This document shows, in pieces, positions 1 through 11,216 of a DNA stretch of 64,000 nucleotides. The position numbers and the translations under genes are program-made. This DNA comes from Mactra quadrangularis. Taxonomy: Eukaryota > Mollusca > Bivalvia > Venerida > Mactridae. The first letter of the stretch is position 1. Every line of letters starts with the position of its first letter. The DNA lies in contig CM046301.1 of assembly GCA_025267735.1 (NCBI GenBank), positions 52,843,872 through 52,907,871 on the forward strand. Reading direction: 5' to 3'. Under the pieces are notes generated by a model. It saw only the letters and a list, made by a program, of their open reading frames with translations. It was not told the DNA's origin and did not search any database.

Positions 1-150
1 CTTTAAACTAGGTTGCCCTGTTGGACAACCAACTATATGTTATTTTTGCCCGAATCAAATGTTTACTTGCAATAACAAGTTGCCTGAACCCAAATATAGG
101 TTGTCAGGGCAATATAGGACAACAGGGTGACCTTAAATGTTGAGCCCTAG
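1..150. repeat. Dispersed TIR element, copy A
   Basis: Carries the phrases GGTTGCCCTGTTGGAC, CAATAACAAGTTGCC and AACCCAAATATAGG and ends TTGAGCCCTA. The same phrases occur at 35080-35200 (opposite strand) and at both borders of 50641-52730. The left border may lie outside the window. Inverted GGTTG/CAACC pairs make it fold-back prone. Confidence 0.6.
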
Positions 151-203
151 ATTTCCAATAAAATGCTCATTTTACCCTTGCACAATCATTCAAACTTCTA
201 TAA

Positions 204-540
204 TTATGATGATGATAATAGTGATGTTGATAATGATGATGGTGGTGGTGATAATGATAATGTTATTGATGATGATGGTGGTGATAATGATAATGTTATT
301 GATGATGGTGGTGGTGATAATGATAATGTTATTGATGATGGTGGTGGTGATAATGATAATGTTATTGATGGTGGTGTTTATAGTGATGATGATGATGATT
401 GTGGGGATGATGATGTTGATGATGGTGGCAGTGATGATTGTGGCGGTGATGATGTTGATGATAATGATGGAGTTGATGATGATGATAATGTTGATGATGG
501 TGGTGGTGCTGATGATAATGGCAGTGGTAGTTATCAGTGT
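204..540. repeat. GAT/GGT-rich simple repeat
   Basis: Imperfect trinucleotide-based repeat (GATGATGGTGGT, GATAATGATAATGTTATT) with 30-33-bp higher-order units in its first half. It lacks stops in several frames, so it gives spurious Asp/Gly- or Met/Val-rich ORFs. Nothing indicates coding. Confidence 0.85.
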
Positions 541-2061
541 TGATGCCTTAAGTTTTTCTTGAAAGCAGACATAATTCTCAATGAAATGAAGGTTATAAAT
601 AAAAACATAATGTTTCCCTACTTTGTCTTTCTGCATTGTCTTCTACTTTATTTATTGTCATGATTTTCTCATTATTTCTATTTAGTATTGCACAGAATTG
701 ATTCTTACATAACATACGGTGAAACCTCTTTGCTTTGACCAGTACCAGAGCTACCCTTGCTAAATGATGTTCATGAACTCATGAGCTATTCAAGCCTTTG
801 TGAACAGGTCATGAACAGTTAATAATTAGAGTTCATTAATTGAAATAAGTAATTTCACTAGCCTTAAACAATTTTCATTAGTTGGCTTTAGGCTAGTGAG
901 TTCAGGTGATGACTGCTGTTGTTGAAAGTTTGACACAAGGAGTTAGCTGATATTATAATATTATACCAGTCACTGTAGTACAAACATGGTGGACAAATGA
1001 TCAATTCCTGTCTAAAAATAGAAGGCCCGGCTAGATCTGCAGGTTTACTGGACCAACTGGCCAGCAAAACATTGGATCATATCCACACAATTTATAATTA
1101 ATCAAAATATGTAAAATGGCTCCCGTCCCGTAAGACCTGGTTTGGTCCTATAAAATTTTGATCTTCAGAGGGTCTCCAGTAATGGTTGAATGGTAACTTT
1201 AATACAATGGTTGTTAAAGGAGGTTTTACTGTAAAGCATATTTAATATTGAATTATTAATGTCTGTTTTACTGACTGACCTTGTTTAAAACAAAGAAGTA
1301 AATTTTTAGTTGACTCATATTATCTTCAATATTTCTCCTAGATGTGATTATATTGGTTTATTACATTACTGGATTATGCCTAGAAACAATGTGTTAATGT
1401 CACTTACATAGTACAATTATATATGAATGTCTCTAGGTGGCAATTAATATCTGTAGCCTGTTCAATTACCCTCAACGTTCCAAAACGTTCCGTAATGATA
1501 CATTGGGAACTCCTCGGCCATTCGCTGCGAATAATCTAATCTACTAAACAAATATACAATCTTTAAGGCAATGAGTGATATTTTCAAAATTTATGGACTA
1601 AAAACGAAACCATACTACCACTTTTTGTGTTGCATGTCAACATTATGATTTTTTAATTGAACGGTTGTTTGTAAAGAAAGGTTTTCTTATTAAAGAAACA
1701 ATTGTTGACATAATTGTGCAGTTAATACTAGTACAATAACACTACCCTTTTGGAAAGTTGCTTACTTGCTTGCTTTTGTCTCCTTCCAACAATTTGGCTG
1801 ATAGCATATAGCATTACTAGGATGTTACATATTGTGATACAAACTACCTGGCACTCCCCAGCTCTAAAAATTTGTAAATAACACTAATAATTAATCATAT
1901 AATAATAATAATCATAATAATAATGCATATTAGTTGTTCTCATATTCATACTAATGATTGCCTAACAAAATTTAATCTGATTTTTATTGAGCCAAGTTTG
2001 ACAATATTTTGTGCATGCTGTTCAAAGCAAATTGCATGTTAACTTGTAATTTAATTATGTA
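541..2061. other. Unassigned AT-rich sequence
   Basis: Contains a short copy of the CACTAG...TTTTCA dispersed repeat (about 838-905) and an ATA-rich stretch near 1883-1925. No gene or RNA was recognised. Confidence 0.5.
838..905. repeat. Dispersed repeat 'TTTCACTAG' family, copy 1
   Basis: Shares AATTTCACTAG...CAATTTTCA..TTAGGCT with 14208-14285 and with the sequence flanking the hAT element at 41767-42233. Confidence 0.5.
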
Positions 2062-2456
2062 ATCTGATAAAAATCCTTGGTCCAAACTAAGATTTGAACC
2101 CTCATGTAAACAGACTCTCTAACACATAGTCATAAAATTTTACTTGAAGGCTCAGGAAGCCCAAGTGCCTTTTATACCTCTTCTACATAAACCACCTCCT
2201 CAACAGAATTCGTTCTCCAATTCTTGAAGCTTGATTGTCTGTGGGACATAAAAGGGTGCAATCACTCAATTCCTCGTGGGTTATTTATGTTGGGTGCCAA
2301 ATGTAAGCCAATAAAAATCCATGGTAGAAACTGAGATTTATACCCATGACCTCTCGAGTTGTAAGCCTACTCTATCACATTACCATGAAGCTAGCTTGAA
2401 GGCAAGGGAGTACAAGTGCTATATTATACTTCTGCTACACTTATTACCCCAATCTT
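2062..2456 (-). repeat. Two direct copies of a tRNA-like SINE, reverse orientation
   Basis: Copy 1 (about 2062-2208) and copy 2 (about 2305-2456) share AAAAATCC.TGGT..AAACT.AGATTT and CTTGAAGGC....AG..CAAGTGC. GATTTGAACCC in copy 1 reads as a reverse tRNA B box. The two copies are diverged and about 240 bp apart. Confidence 0.55.
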
Positions 2457-2724
2457 AGTGATTGTTTGACAATTTCAATTTAAGTGTCTAAATTTAGTGT
2501 CAAAAAAATAAATGGGTCCGTACAAAACTAGTCTTAATCCTTCTCTATATACATTTATTTGTGTGCTGACCCTTAATATAGTATGAAATGATAAATTAGG
2601 ATGCTACTACATGTATACAGTCATTAGTGTCATTCCTTACTTGTTTTCTGTCCATTCTGTCTAGCATTAATCCTGCTTTAATACATACAAGAATTATTCC
2701 TCTCTTCTCCAGTGACTGAAAGAA

Positions 2725-3231
2725 AGGTTTTAGATATTTGCCTATAACATTGACTGTATGTGAGGTCTTAAATATTGGCCCATAACATTGACTCTATGTG
2801 AGGTCTTAAATATTGGCCTATAACATTGACTGTATTAGAGGTCATAAATATTGCCCCATAACATTGACTGTATGTGAGGTCTTAAACATTGGCCCATAAC
2901 ATTGACTGTGTGAGAGGTATTAAGTATTGCCCCATAACATTGACTGTATGAGAGGTATTAAACATTGACCCATAACATTGACTGTATGAGAGGTATTAAG
3001 TATTGGCCCATAACATTGACTGCATGAGAGGTCTTAAGTATTGGCCCATAACATTGACTGTATGAGAGGTCTTAAGTATTGGCCCATAACATTGACTGTA
3101 TGAGAGGTCTTAAGTATTGGCCCATAACATTGACTGTATGAGAGGTCTTTAGTATTGGCCCATAACATTGACTGTATGAGAGGTCTTAAATATTGGCCCA
3201 TAACATTGACTGTATGAGAGGTCTTAAATAT
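2725..3231. repeat. 38-bp minisatellite, about 13 copies
   Basis: Units read GGTCTTAAATATTGGCCC + ATAACATTGACTGTATGAGA. The middle copies are nearly identical and the outer ones are diverged, as in an array growing from the inside. Confidence 0.9.
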
Positions 3232-4600
3232 TTCTTGGTCAACTTTTTTGTGTTTTTTTTTTCTTGGCTAATTGAAGTATTGTTTTCCTCATTTAATTCC
3301 AAAAATAGACAATGACGTTAAAACTTGAAAGACACAGCTGTTATTGATGTCATTTTGCTGATTTGTGCAGGAGATCATGCAGTAATGAAGAAATTAGCTA
3401 GGACACTTTGCCACACTTTTAATAAGATATTGTTTCATCACTGATCATGAATATTCATTGCTTTCTCATTGTGTGTGGACTGATTTTTTTGTCTATTTCA
3501 TGCAATGATTTTACTAATTTGTCATGTACCATGCATCTTGGTGTGAGTAAATAAAGTGTATGTTCTGTTTTGTTCTATTCTGTTTTAATACTATATGGAA
3601 AATATTGAACAAGTTTAAGTGATTTTCCTAACTTTTAGAGAAATCTGTTGTGGTTTTTGATTGAAGATTCAGTGTCTATCTACCTTAAAATATGATCATG
3701 ATGTTTTAATGGTAGAAACTGCTAAAAAAATCAGTGTTATTGTTGGTTGGCATAACAACTGTACATGAGGGTGATGCTAGTAGCACTTAATTATAAGAAA
3801 ACTTTGATACAGTTTTACTGTTGATCAATGAAGTTAATCTAACTTTGAAGGCGATTTTTAATGGTTGATATTTTTTATAATAAACAGTTGATAATCTATA
3901 AGACAGTGTGATACTAACTAGTACTGCTTTACTTGAGCTTGCTTTGATGTGTTTTCAAGGATTGATTTTTTACATTTTTCTTCCTTTGAAGGCAATGTTT
4001 TAATGATTGAAAATCAGCATTACCATTTGTTGTCTATATAATGCAGGGAGATTATTGTAGTGTTTCATTTGAAATCACTATGATTACAGATATTACCAGT
4101 ATGCTATATCTTCAGTGTTGATCTACCTTTTAAGGCAATAGTTTAATAGTTGAAAAAAAATTCACTGAAAATAATTTTCTATAAGGCAGTGAAAATACTG
4201 TTAAAAGGAAGTGTTATACTCAGTAGTGTAATATTATTAGAAATCTCTTTGATACGGTACTATATATCGGATTGATCATTGTAGTTAGGTGTGTAATTAC
4301 TGGAAGGGAAGATATTCTCATTACTATTTGTTGTGTGATGGTGTTAACATGATCTGAAATTTTTAAGTTTTTTTATCAGTAACTAAAAAATAAAGGATAT
4401 TTTGTGTGAAAATCGTAACGACTTGATTTCACGCTTGGCACTGTGTGATTTGCACTGTAGGATTTTATATCAGTGACTCAGTAAGTAATAATACTTACTT
4501 AAAACTTAATAATGATTATTTGCTTTTTATTTGAAATTGTTTTTTGTTTATGTGTCTTGGCCATATGCAAGAAGTAATCTGTATGAAAAAAAGTGGTAAT
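3232..4600. other. Unassigned AT-rich sequence
   Basis: No gene, RNA or clear repeat boundary was seen; only short T-rich tracts and short phrases of low complexity. Confidence 0.5.
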
Positions 4601-4614
4601 AACTAATATTTACA

Positions 4615-4803
4615 ATAAGGTTCCACTGTCATGTATTTGGACAATCAAAACTAATGGTCATAATAGTGGAACCGTCTTAACAAAGGGAAATTTATCCTTC
4701 TCAAATGAAGCAGTTGGAGTGTGAAAATTGTCAAATATCACATGATCTTGACATCATCTTGTGATGACCAAGGTAGTCATTATAATGAAACTTAACTGTA
4801 TTT
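4615..4803. repeat. Dispersed TTCCACT / TTAACTG repeat, copy 1
   Basis: Shares ordered blocks (AAGGTTCC.., GAAAATTGTCAAA, GACCAAGGTAGTC, AAACTTAACTGTATTT) with 43138-43304 and, inverted, with 54865-54985 and 58756-58928. Confidence 0.5.
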
Positions 4804-4820
4804 GTAATTTTGTTACTCAT

Positions 4821-5048
4821 TTTTTTTTTTTTTTTAACGAATTAAATTTAACACATATTTAGGTTATATATACGACGGTCAGCTCTTCCTACTATGGGTT
4901 ACCTGGAAACGTTCTATCACCAGTACTAACTACCCTACCACGAGGCCGACAACTCATGTAAAGGATATGACCTACCTTGACCGGGCTCGAACAATCGATC
5001 TCCAGATTCGAAGTCAGACATGCTAACCACTACGCCACGGCCAGGGCA
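4821..5048 (-). repeat. tRNA-derived SINE, reverse orientation, with poly(A) tail and 12-bp target duplication
   Basis: Read on the minus strand, it starts with a tRNA-like head (GGCCGTGGCGTAGTGGTTAG, A box), has a B box (GTTCGAGCCC) and ends in a poly(A) tail (the T tract at 4821-4835). Flanks TTTGTTACTCAT (4809-4820) and TTTGTTACTTAT (5049-5060) form a target duplication with one mismatch. Same family as 13854-14076. Confidence 0.85.
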
Positions 5049-5224
5049 TTTGTTACTTATATTAGATGCTACTTTGCATATTCAGTTATTAACAATTTTC
5101 AACATTTTTTTGCATTTCTTACAAATTCATTAATTATTTAATTGCATGGCATTAACAGATTTGAAGTGACTTATTGTTTGACACTTTTTCTTCAGTTTAA
5201 AGAAGTGATTCCTAAATGTTACTA

Positions 5225-6207
5225 CAGTCCATTTGCGTTCGCTCAAAACGCGTTCGCTCGTAATTACGGTTTCGCTCGAGATCATATCCCTGTCCCGATC
5301 GAATTTACTCTAAAGTTCATTTAAAAAAGATGTGATAACTCAAAATGCGTTGACTCGTATTTTACGTTAACTCGAGCTGGATTTCGAGTCCCGTCAATGA
5401 TAAAATCACTTGAAAATTACGCGCTGGCTCAAAGTATTGATTTTTGAAAATTTTCGCACCTTTCATGGCCAGATATCATTATCCGATGAATAGCCTTTTG
5501 TTTGACGTGTCACTCGCCATTGAAAACTTATCAAATTAAATCAAACTGTGATAATGTAGAAGCCAAGATCTGTTAACAAATCTTGTTTAATTTAAACGTG
5601 TCATTATGTGTAAAAAAACTGATTTTTACATCTTACATCTTACCTACCTGTACTGGTACAGCATATTAAATTGAACCTCATGACAGTAGCCTACGACGTA
5701 TGTCCAGAAATTTTGTTAGATAAAAACAGGATAAAACAAAAATGTTTTTTTTTATATTTTAATTCGAGATAAAATTACACGTTCTATACAAAAAATCACA
5801 TACATATAAGTAAAGTATTATTCACAACAAGGATGATAGCAGAAACAAAATAAGTTTCAAAGTACATGTATATGTATTCAACATAAAACAAAGAAAGGTC
5901 AAAATTGAGGACATTGACATTATCAAGTTCAACAAAATTAATAATTTTATGTTATGTTAAATACACTTAACAAGAACACATTTAAAATGAGGAAAAATAA
6001 CACCATTGAAATATTACATGTCTTTTATTCAAACTCAAATAACATCTAATATTGTAACATTGCGCGACGACGCCTATAAAGTGAATATCACGATGTGGAA
6101 AAATTACAAAAAAAAGATGGCGGATCTGTTATACGTTAACTCGAGATCGCGTTCGCTCGAGCATTTTTTGAAGTCCCGTCCGATTTCGAGCGAACGCGAA
6201 TGGACTG
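5225..6207. mobile_element. pogo/Tigger-like non-autonomous element, 983 bp
   Basis: Terminal inverted repeats CAGTCCATTTGCGTTCGCTC (left) and CAGTCCATTCGCGTTCGCTC (right, reverse complement), flanked by TA on both sides (5223-5224, 6208-6209). CAGTCC ends with a TA duplication fit the Tc1/mariner-pogo group. Subterminal GTTCGCTCG and GTTAACTCGAG motifs recur on both strands. No transposase ORF. Confidence 0.85.
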
Positions 6208-6358
6208 TATAAGAATATACAATGTAGTATCATAATTAAAATGTTGAGAAGATTCATAGTTCAAAGACTTAAGGGAACCTTTCTTTCCATCTGTCGGTCT
6301 TTGGATGCATCTGCTCAATTACTTGGCAACTATTTAAGGGTCACTGGGTCAAAAGCCA

Positions 6359-6373
6359 AGGTCACAGTGACCT
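6359..6373. promoter_or_regulatory. Palindrome AGGTCAcagTGACCT (nuclear-receptor IR3-type site)
   Basis: A perfect inverted hexamer repeat with 3-bp spacer, the textbook consensus for estrogen-receptor-type binding, about 275 bp upstream of the first visible exon. It sits in a repeat-like stretch (6340-6560) that also holds AGGTGAAGGTCA. Motif match only; function is not shown. Confidence 0.4.
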
Positions 6374-6633
6374 TGCCTTCAAATTTCTTGTCCACTCAAT
6401 AGTTCAATAATTATTTTGTCTACAGATAAGTCTCACACTTAAGACTTTGTAGGAAAGGTTACATCAGACAGTAAATTGACAGTATTGATTTTGACACTGG
6501 GTTCAAGGTGAAGGTCATTACAACCTAAACTTTAAATCCTCATCAAGCCATAGGAAACTAAAGTCAATGCCCTTCCTGTAACAAATGTGTTTTGTGACAT
6601 ATATTCACTCCTTGTTTTCTTGTTTCATTACAG

Positions 6634-6707
6634 GATGAAAGTAGAGTCACTGAGATAATGATTTAGACAGAGTATCTTGGATACTTGTGATAAGTCTATC
6701 ATAGGGG
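6634..6707 (+). promoter_or_regulatory. 5' untranslated part of exon 1 with two short upstream ORFs
   Basis: After the acceptor CAG (6631-6633) comes a 74-nt leader. It has an ATG at 6635 opening a 7-codon ORF (MKVESLR) that stops at 6656-6658, and an ATG at 6658 overlapping that stop, followed by one codon and TAG at 6664-6666. The gene's own ATG is at 6708. The overlapping TAATG arrangement could lower or gate initiation at the main start; this is inference from the sequence alone. Confidence 0.5.
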
Positions 6708-6888
6708 ATGTTTTCAGCAGCCAGTGTAAGGTTAGGTAGAAGGGGTGGACCTGCTAGAAGGTTACATGGCGTACATCACTTCACGTCAACCCTTGCTACG
6801 TCTAGTAAGAAACCATACAGGAAAGGTGTTGTATTTACAACTATATCTGGCCTAGTTATAACATCTGGAATTATCTTCACCATTCTTG
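6708..6888 (+). CDS. Coding exon 1: start codon, basic N-terminus and first membrane segment
   Basis: This exon encodes residues 1-60 plus the first base of codon 61. The protein opens with MFSAASVRLGRRGG, rich in Arg and His and free of acidic residues until the membrane segment (GLVITSGIIFTIL, about 48-60). The start is well placed: an in-frame TAG lies two codons upstream (6702-6704) and no other Met occurs in the exon. The exon ends CTTG followed by a strong donor GTAAGT at 6889. A pyrimidine-rich acceptor ending CAG at 6631-6633 suggests the exon begins at 6634 with a 74-nt untranslated part. The Arg-rich start could also pass for a mitochondrial presequence, but the cytosolic PPxY tail argues against that. 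Confidence 0.8.
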
Positions 6889-7188
6889 GTAAGTAGTGTT
6901 GTACTTGGTGTCCCAATATTTCAAGTTTAGTCAATGGATTATGATTGACTGCATCAAAATTGTTATCAGTCTAGTTTATTTGAAATTAAAAACTCTATCC
7001 AAGCATTTGTTATGAAGGATCTGGGACATCCTTGGAATTAGGCCTGTGGAATATTTTTCAAAGTGCAAGTTTGATTAATTTTGATCCAAGAAACATGCAG
7101 ACTTTCAAAGTAATTATTTGGCTTCTTAATGTATGGTAAAAATAATGCTTCGTCATTGAGAGTAAACTTTAACAGTCATTTTGATATC

Positions 7189-7262
7189 GAGGGATGAACG
7201 GAACATTATTGTAACTCCCTTGATTTTCAAATGGAGTTACTATAGGGTTTTGTTCAGCCCTC
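7189..7262. repeat. Small fold-back repeat
   Basis: Arms GAGGGATGAACGGAACA..GTAACTC and its imperfect reverse complement GAGTTACTATAGGGTTTTG..CAGCCCTC surround a short loop. Confidence 0.6.
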
Positions 7263-7769
7263 ACTATGTGAAGGAGGCCAATGGCTAATATTGAAATTTG
7301 CACTTAAAGATCATTGCACTATGATTTGTTTTTGTTGATAGTACATTCAGCGAGAAAAATTGTCATTTTGTTGGTGCAATTTTCAAATGACATCATCTTG
7401 TATTGCTTTTAGTTGATTATTGTTCAATTACACTGGTGTTATTTGAGTGTTTTTGTGGCCTCCAGTGACTTTAATCATGAATTTCTATTCTGCTCTTAAA
7501 AGTCATTCAATATAAGACAAGATAGGATAAAATATTTTGTCAGAAAACCAATTGCCCTTTGCCTAAAGAATGAAATTACTTTTGAAGATGTATTAAATTG
7601 CTAATTTCGATGAACTTTGTCAAATTAGTTCAAAACTGTAAGATCTTATATGAAAACATTCATTCTAGATAAAACAATCTTGTACTGTTAAAACTTTTAA
7701 TAAGCCCTCTGGCTTTATGTGCAAATTAACTTTATAGTGGCAGTTTTTATGTCCAGTAGCTTTTGACTT

Positions 7770-8062
7770 ATAACTCCTGAGTATTGTGGCCAGGTACCAG
7801 TTAGTGTCTTACTCTTGTGTATTTTGGCCATGTACCTGTTTGTGACTTACTCTTGCGTACATCGTGACAGGATACCTGCTTGTGTCTTACTTCTGTTTAT
7901 AGTGGCAGGGTACCAGCTTGTGACATACTCCTGTTTGTAGGGCTCTGGTACCAGTTTGTAAATAACATCTGTGTATTGTGGCTTGGTACCAGCTTGAGAC
8001 CTACTCCTGTGTATAGTGGCTTGGTACCAGCTTGAGACTTACTTCTGTATATAGGGGCTGGG
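7770..8062. repeat. Second 38-bp minisatellite, about 7-8 degenerate copies
   Basis: Units of the form GTATTGTGGCCAGGTACCAG + CTTGTGACTTACTCCTGT. Unrelated in sequence to the 38-bp array at 2725-3231 despite the same period. The last two units (7960-8045) are the most alike. Confidence 0.85.
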
Positions 8063-8560
8063 TCCATTCAGAATTTTCTCTTACTGTACACATGGAGGAA
8101 AGTTTTGATGTAAGATTAATTTATAACAGAAATATGAATGAAAGTGTTGAGAATATTTTAATGTATGACTCAACTGTAAACATTGTACATGCTATTTCAT
8201 TTGGGCTGGATCAACATGCAAACACCTTTATTTCACTCTTTAATACACAGTATGTTGTATTTTTTTGAAAAAAAAAATGAATTTAAATACTAAATGTTTG
8301 CATGTTTCTCAGAACATTTCCAATAATGTTGCAATTATAGCTTGACATCCATAGTCAGTGTCACAACTTCCATTAAGATAATGAGGATTTCATTTATAAG
8401 GTATATGGCAGTAATTGTCATCAGCTGCTATTATCATTAGACACATGACAGCGGTGCTGGTACTTGTAGATTGTCCTAGTTCTAAATGTAAAAAGGGGGG
8501 CATCAGTTCAGTCCTAGACATTTGAGTATCACTTCATTCCTCTAGGTATATTGATCATTC
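8063..8560. other. Unassigned AT-rich sequence
   Basis: No feature recognised. The 78-codon open frame over 8032-8268 starts inside the minisatellite and shows no domain. Confidence 0.5.
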
Positions 8561-9615
8561 CATTCTTTATCATAAAAGTCATCACTTTATCCCTTAAACA
8601 TAAAAGTCATTACTTTATCCCTTAAACATAAAAGTCATTACTTTATCCCTTAAACATAAAAGTCATTACTTTATCCCTTAAACATAACAGTCATTACTTT
8701 ATCCCTTAAACATAAAAGTCATTACTTTGTCTCTTAAACATAAAAGTCATTACTTTATCCCTTAAACATAAAAGTCATCATTTCATCACTTAAACATAAA
8801 AGTCATCACTTTATCTCTTAAACATAAAAGTCATCATTTCATCCCTTAAACATAAAAGTCATTACTTTATCCCTTAAACATAAAAGTAATCACTTTATCC
8901 CTTAAACATAAAAGTCATCATTTCATCACTTAAACATAAAAGTCATCACTTTATCGCCTAAATATAAAAGTCATTACTTTATCCCTTAAACATAAAAGTC
9001 ATCATTTCATCCCTTAAACATAAAAGTCATCACTTTATCCCTTAAACATAAAAGTCATTACTTTATCCCTTAAACATAAAAGTCATCACTTTATCCCTTA
9101 AACATAAAAGTCATCACTTTATCCCTTAAACATAAAAGTCATTACTTTATCCCTTAAACATAAAAGTCATCATTTCATCCCTTAATCATAAAAGTCATCA
9201 CTTTATCCCTTAAACATAAAAGTCATTACTTTATCCCTTAAACATAAAAGTCATCACTTTATCCCTTAAACATAAAAGTCATCACTTTATCCCTTAAACA
9301 TAAAAGTCATCACTTTATCCCTTAAACATGAAAGTCATTACTTTATCTCTTAAATATAAAAGTCATCACTTTATCCCTTAAACATAAAAGTCATCACTTT
9401 ATCGCCTAAATATAAAAGTCATTACTTTATCCCTTAAACATAAAAGTCATCATTTCATCCCTTAAACATAAAAGTCATCACTTTATCGCCTAAATATAAA
9501 AGTCATTACTTTATCCCTTAAACATAAAAGTCATTACTTTATCCCTTAAACATAAAAGTCATCACTTTATCCCTTAAACATAAAAGTCATTACTTTATCG
9601 CCTAAATATAAAAGT
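8561..9615. repeat. 29-bp minisatellite, about 36 copies
   Basis: Units CTTAAACATAAAAGTCATTA + CTTTATCCC with C/T variants (CATCA, TTTCATC). A variant block ATCGCCTAAATATAAAAG recurs several times (8953, 9403, 9487, 9598), so groups of units were duplicated together. The array resumes for part of a unit at 12854-12866, after the inserted element. Confidence 0.93.
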
Positions 9616-9767
9616 AATTCGAGGGGTGAGAGCGAAAGTGCTCTAACTGACATTTTTTCACAAATTCACTTTTTTGCATATTTGTAATAACAAATGTATG
9701 ATACAAATGTTAGTGAAATATCAAAGATCAATGGTGACTAGAAAAATGTGATCTAGAAATTTGTCCT

Positions 9768-10089
9768 AAAGCTCTATGTGCAAAACTGAAAATTTAGTGA
9801 ATGCGAAAGAGCTCTATCTGCACACATGCACATACCGCTCTTTCGCATTCACCAAAGTCTTAGACATGACTTTTTAGTGGCTCTATGTAACCAAAATGTT
9901 TTTATAAACAGTAAAAATAAATTATTTAAAGAAATACTGCAGTTTTATAATGATGTATAATAATGTTTAAATGTAAAATTTTCCACTTATTAATGAATAA
10001 AACAATAAAAAATGCACATAGAGCTTTTTCGCATTAGCTGATTCAAGTCACCATGCTATAAATTTAAATGGAAAAAGCTCTATGTGCAT
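9768..10089. repeat. Left subterminal repeats of the 9620-12853 element
   Basis: Motif GCGAAAGAGCTCTATGTGCA or variants at about 9768-9783, 9803-9822, 9828-9848 (reverse), 10013-10035 (reverse) and 10071-10089. The second and third copies form a hairpin (9797-9853) with arms GTGAATGCGAAAGAG. Confidence 0.8.
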
Positions 10090-10110
10090 GCATAATTATA
10101 GCATGTTAAA

Positions 10111-10722
10111 TTAATGCACTTGATCCTGTACTGGTCAATCCTGCATTTTTATGTGTCTGGACATCCCCCCTCCTATAAAAATGGCCGCCATAGTACTTTA
10201 AGTTCCAGTTATTTACTGGATCATGAAAAGTTGCCCCCCATGAGATTTTTCACGTGTACCACTATCAAAAGATGTCTGAGGGGATTTCATATGGAAATGT
10301 GCTCACTCTGGTGATCTTTTTTGTAGGGAGCACAGTGCACAACACAAAACAGATTGGGGTAAATAAGTGTAGAAAAAAAGCGCAAAACTAAAAAAGATAA
10401 CAGGTTTTCAGTTTCTGAAAAATACAAGCTTTTTAGACATCATTTTGAGAAAATGTAACTTAATGAAATTAAATGTAAATTTGAGATTGAAAAAAAAATT
10501 CAATTTTGCCTTTATGCTCTGCCCCAGCATATTCATGGTAACTTGGATCAGGGGTCAAATGGTGTTTCTGTAAGACAACAACTTAGGGAATAACTTGGCC
10601 AAGTTGAATATATGTCAGTCGATAAGTAATGAAATACATGTAAAAGCAACTTTACATAGCCGCATTGCGTTGAGGTGAAAAAATTGCCAATTTTGCCCAT
10701 GTCACAACCAGAAAAGGGTTAA
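10111..10722 (-). mobile_element. piggyBac-like MITE nested in the 9620-12853 element
   Basis: TTAA at both ends (10111-10114, 10719-10722). On the minus strand it begins TTAACCCTTTTCTGGTTG and matches 30467-31086 throughout (ACTTGGCCAAGTTATTCC, ATGCTGGGGC, ATGGCCGCC and a C-rich distal end). Length 612 bp against 620 bp for the other copy. Confidence 0.85.
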
Positions 10723-10957
10723 ATGATACTTGTTATGGGGAACATGTTGAATTTCTTTTTTCAAAATCTGAACCTTTGTAAAATTAATTAAATTGTCAGT
10801 TGATGATTAAAATAATGAAACAATGTACCGGGTAAATTATATTTAAATCTTAACTCAATTGAGAATAAAATTATTTATGCTGAAATTGAAGAAAAACATT
10901 TCAAGTGTGCTCAACTACACTGCTGCTAGTCTGGATTACCTGCCCCTTATCACTATC

Positions 10958-10992
10958 GTTATCAGGTCAGCACTATCGTTATCAGGTCAGGC
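10958..10992. repeat. Short tandem duplication
   Basis: CACTATCGTTATCAGGTCAG occurs twice in direct succession, preceded by a related CACTATCG start. Confidence 0.7.
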
Positions 10993-11188
10993 AAACCGTA
11001 ATAATGATCACCCCCTCAGTTATTATTCAGGTAACAAAATTTTTCGTTTACATTTTCTTAATCGTGCATAATCATTTGCTGACTATAGTAACTTTAATAG
11101 GAGTTTGGTACTATATAGGTCATTGGATTTCGATTTTTTTTTAATTACATGTATATTTAGCGAACGATTTATAAAAAACATGTCTAGA

Positions 11189-11216
11189 AGCAGGGATTTT
11201 ATATAAAATCCCTGCT
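11189..11216. repeat. Perfect 28-bp palindrome
   Basis: AGCAGGGATTTTAT followed by its exact reverse complement with no spacer, in the middle of the 9620-12853 element. Confidence 0.85.

Noticed and set aside
137..636. Asp/Gly-rich, Met/Val-rich and Ile/Thr-rich ORFs
   Set aside because: Three readings of one GAT/GGT simple repeat.
6006..6318. Small ORFs on both strands near 6.1 kb
   Set aside because: They lie over the CpG-rich inverted end of the pogo-like element; the codons come from the terminal repeat.
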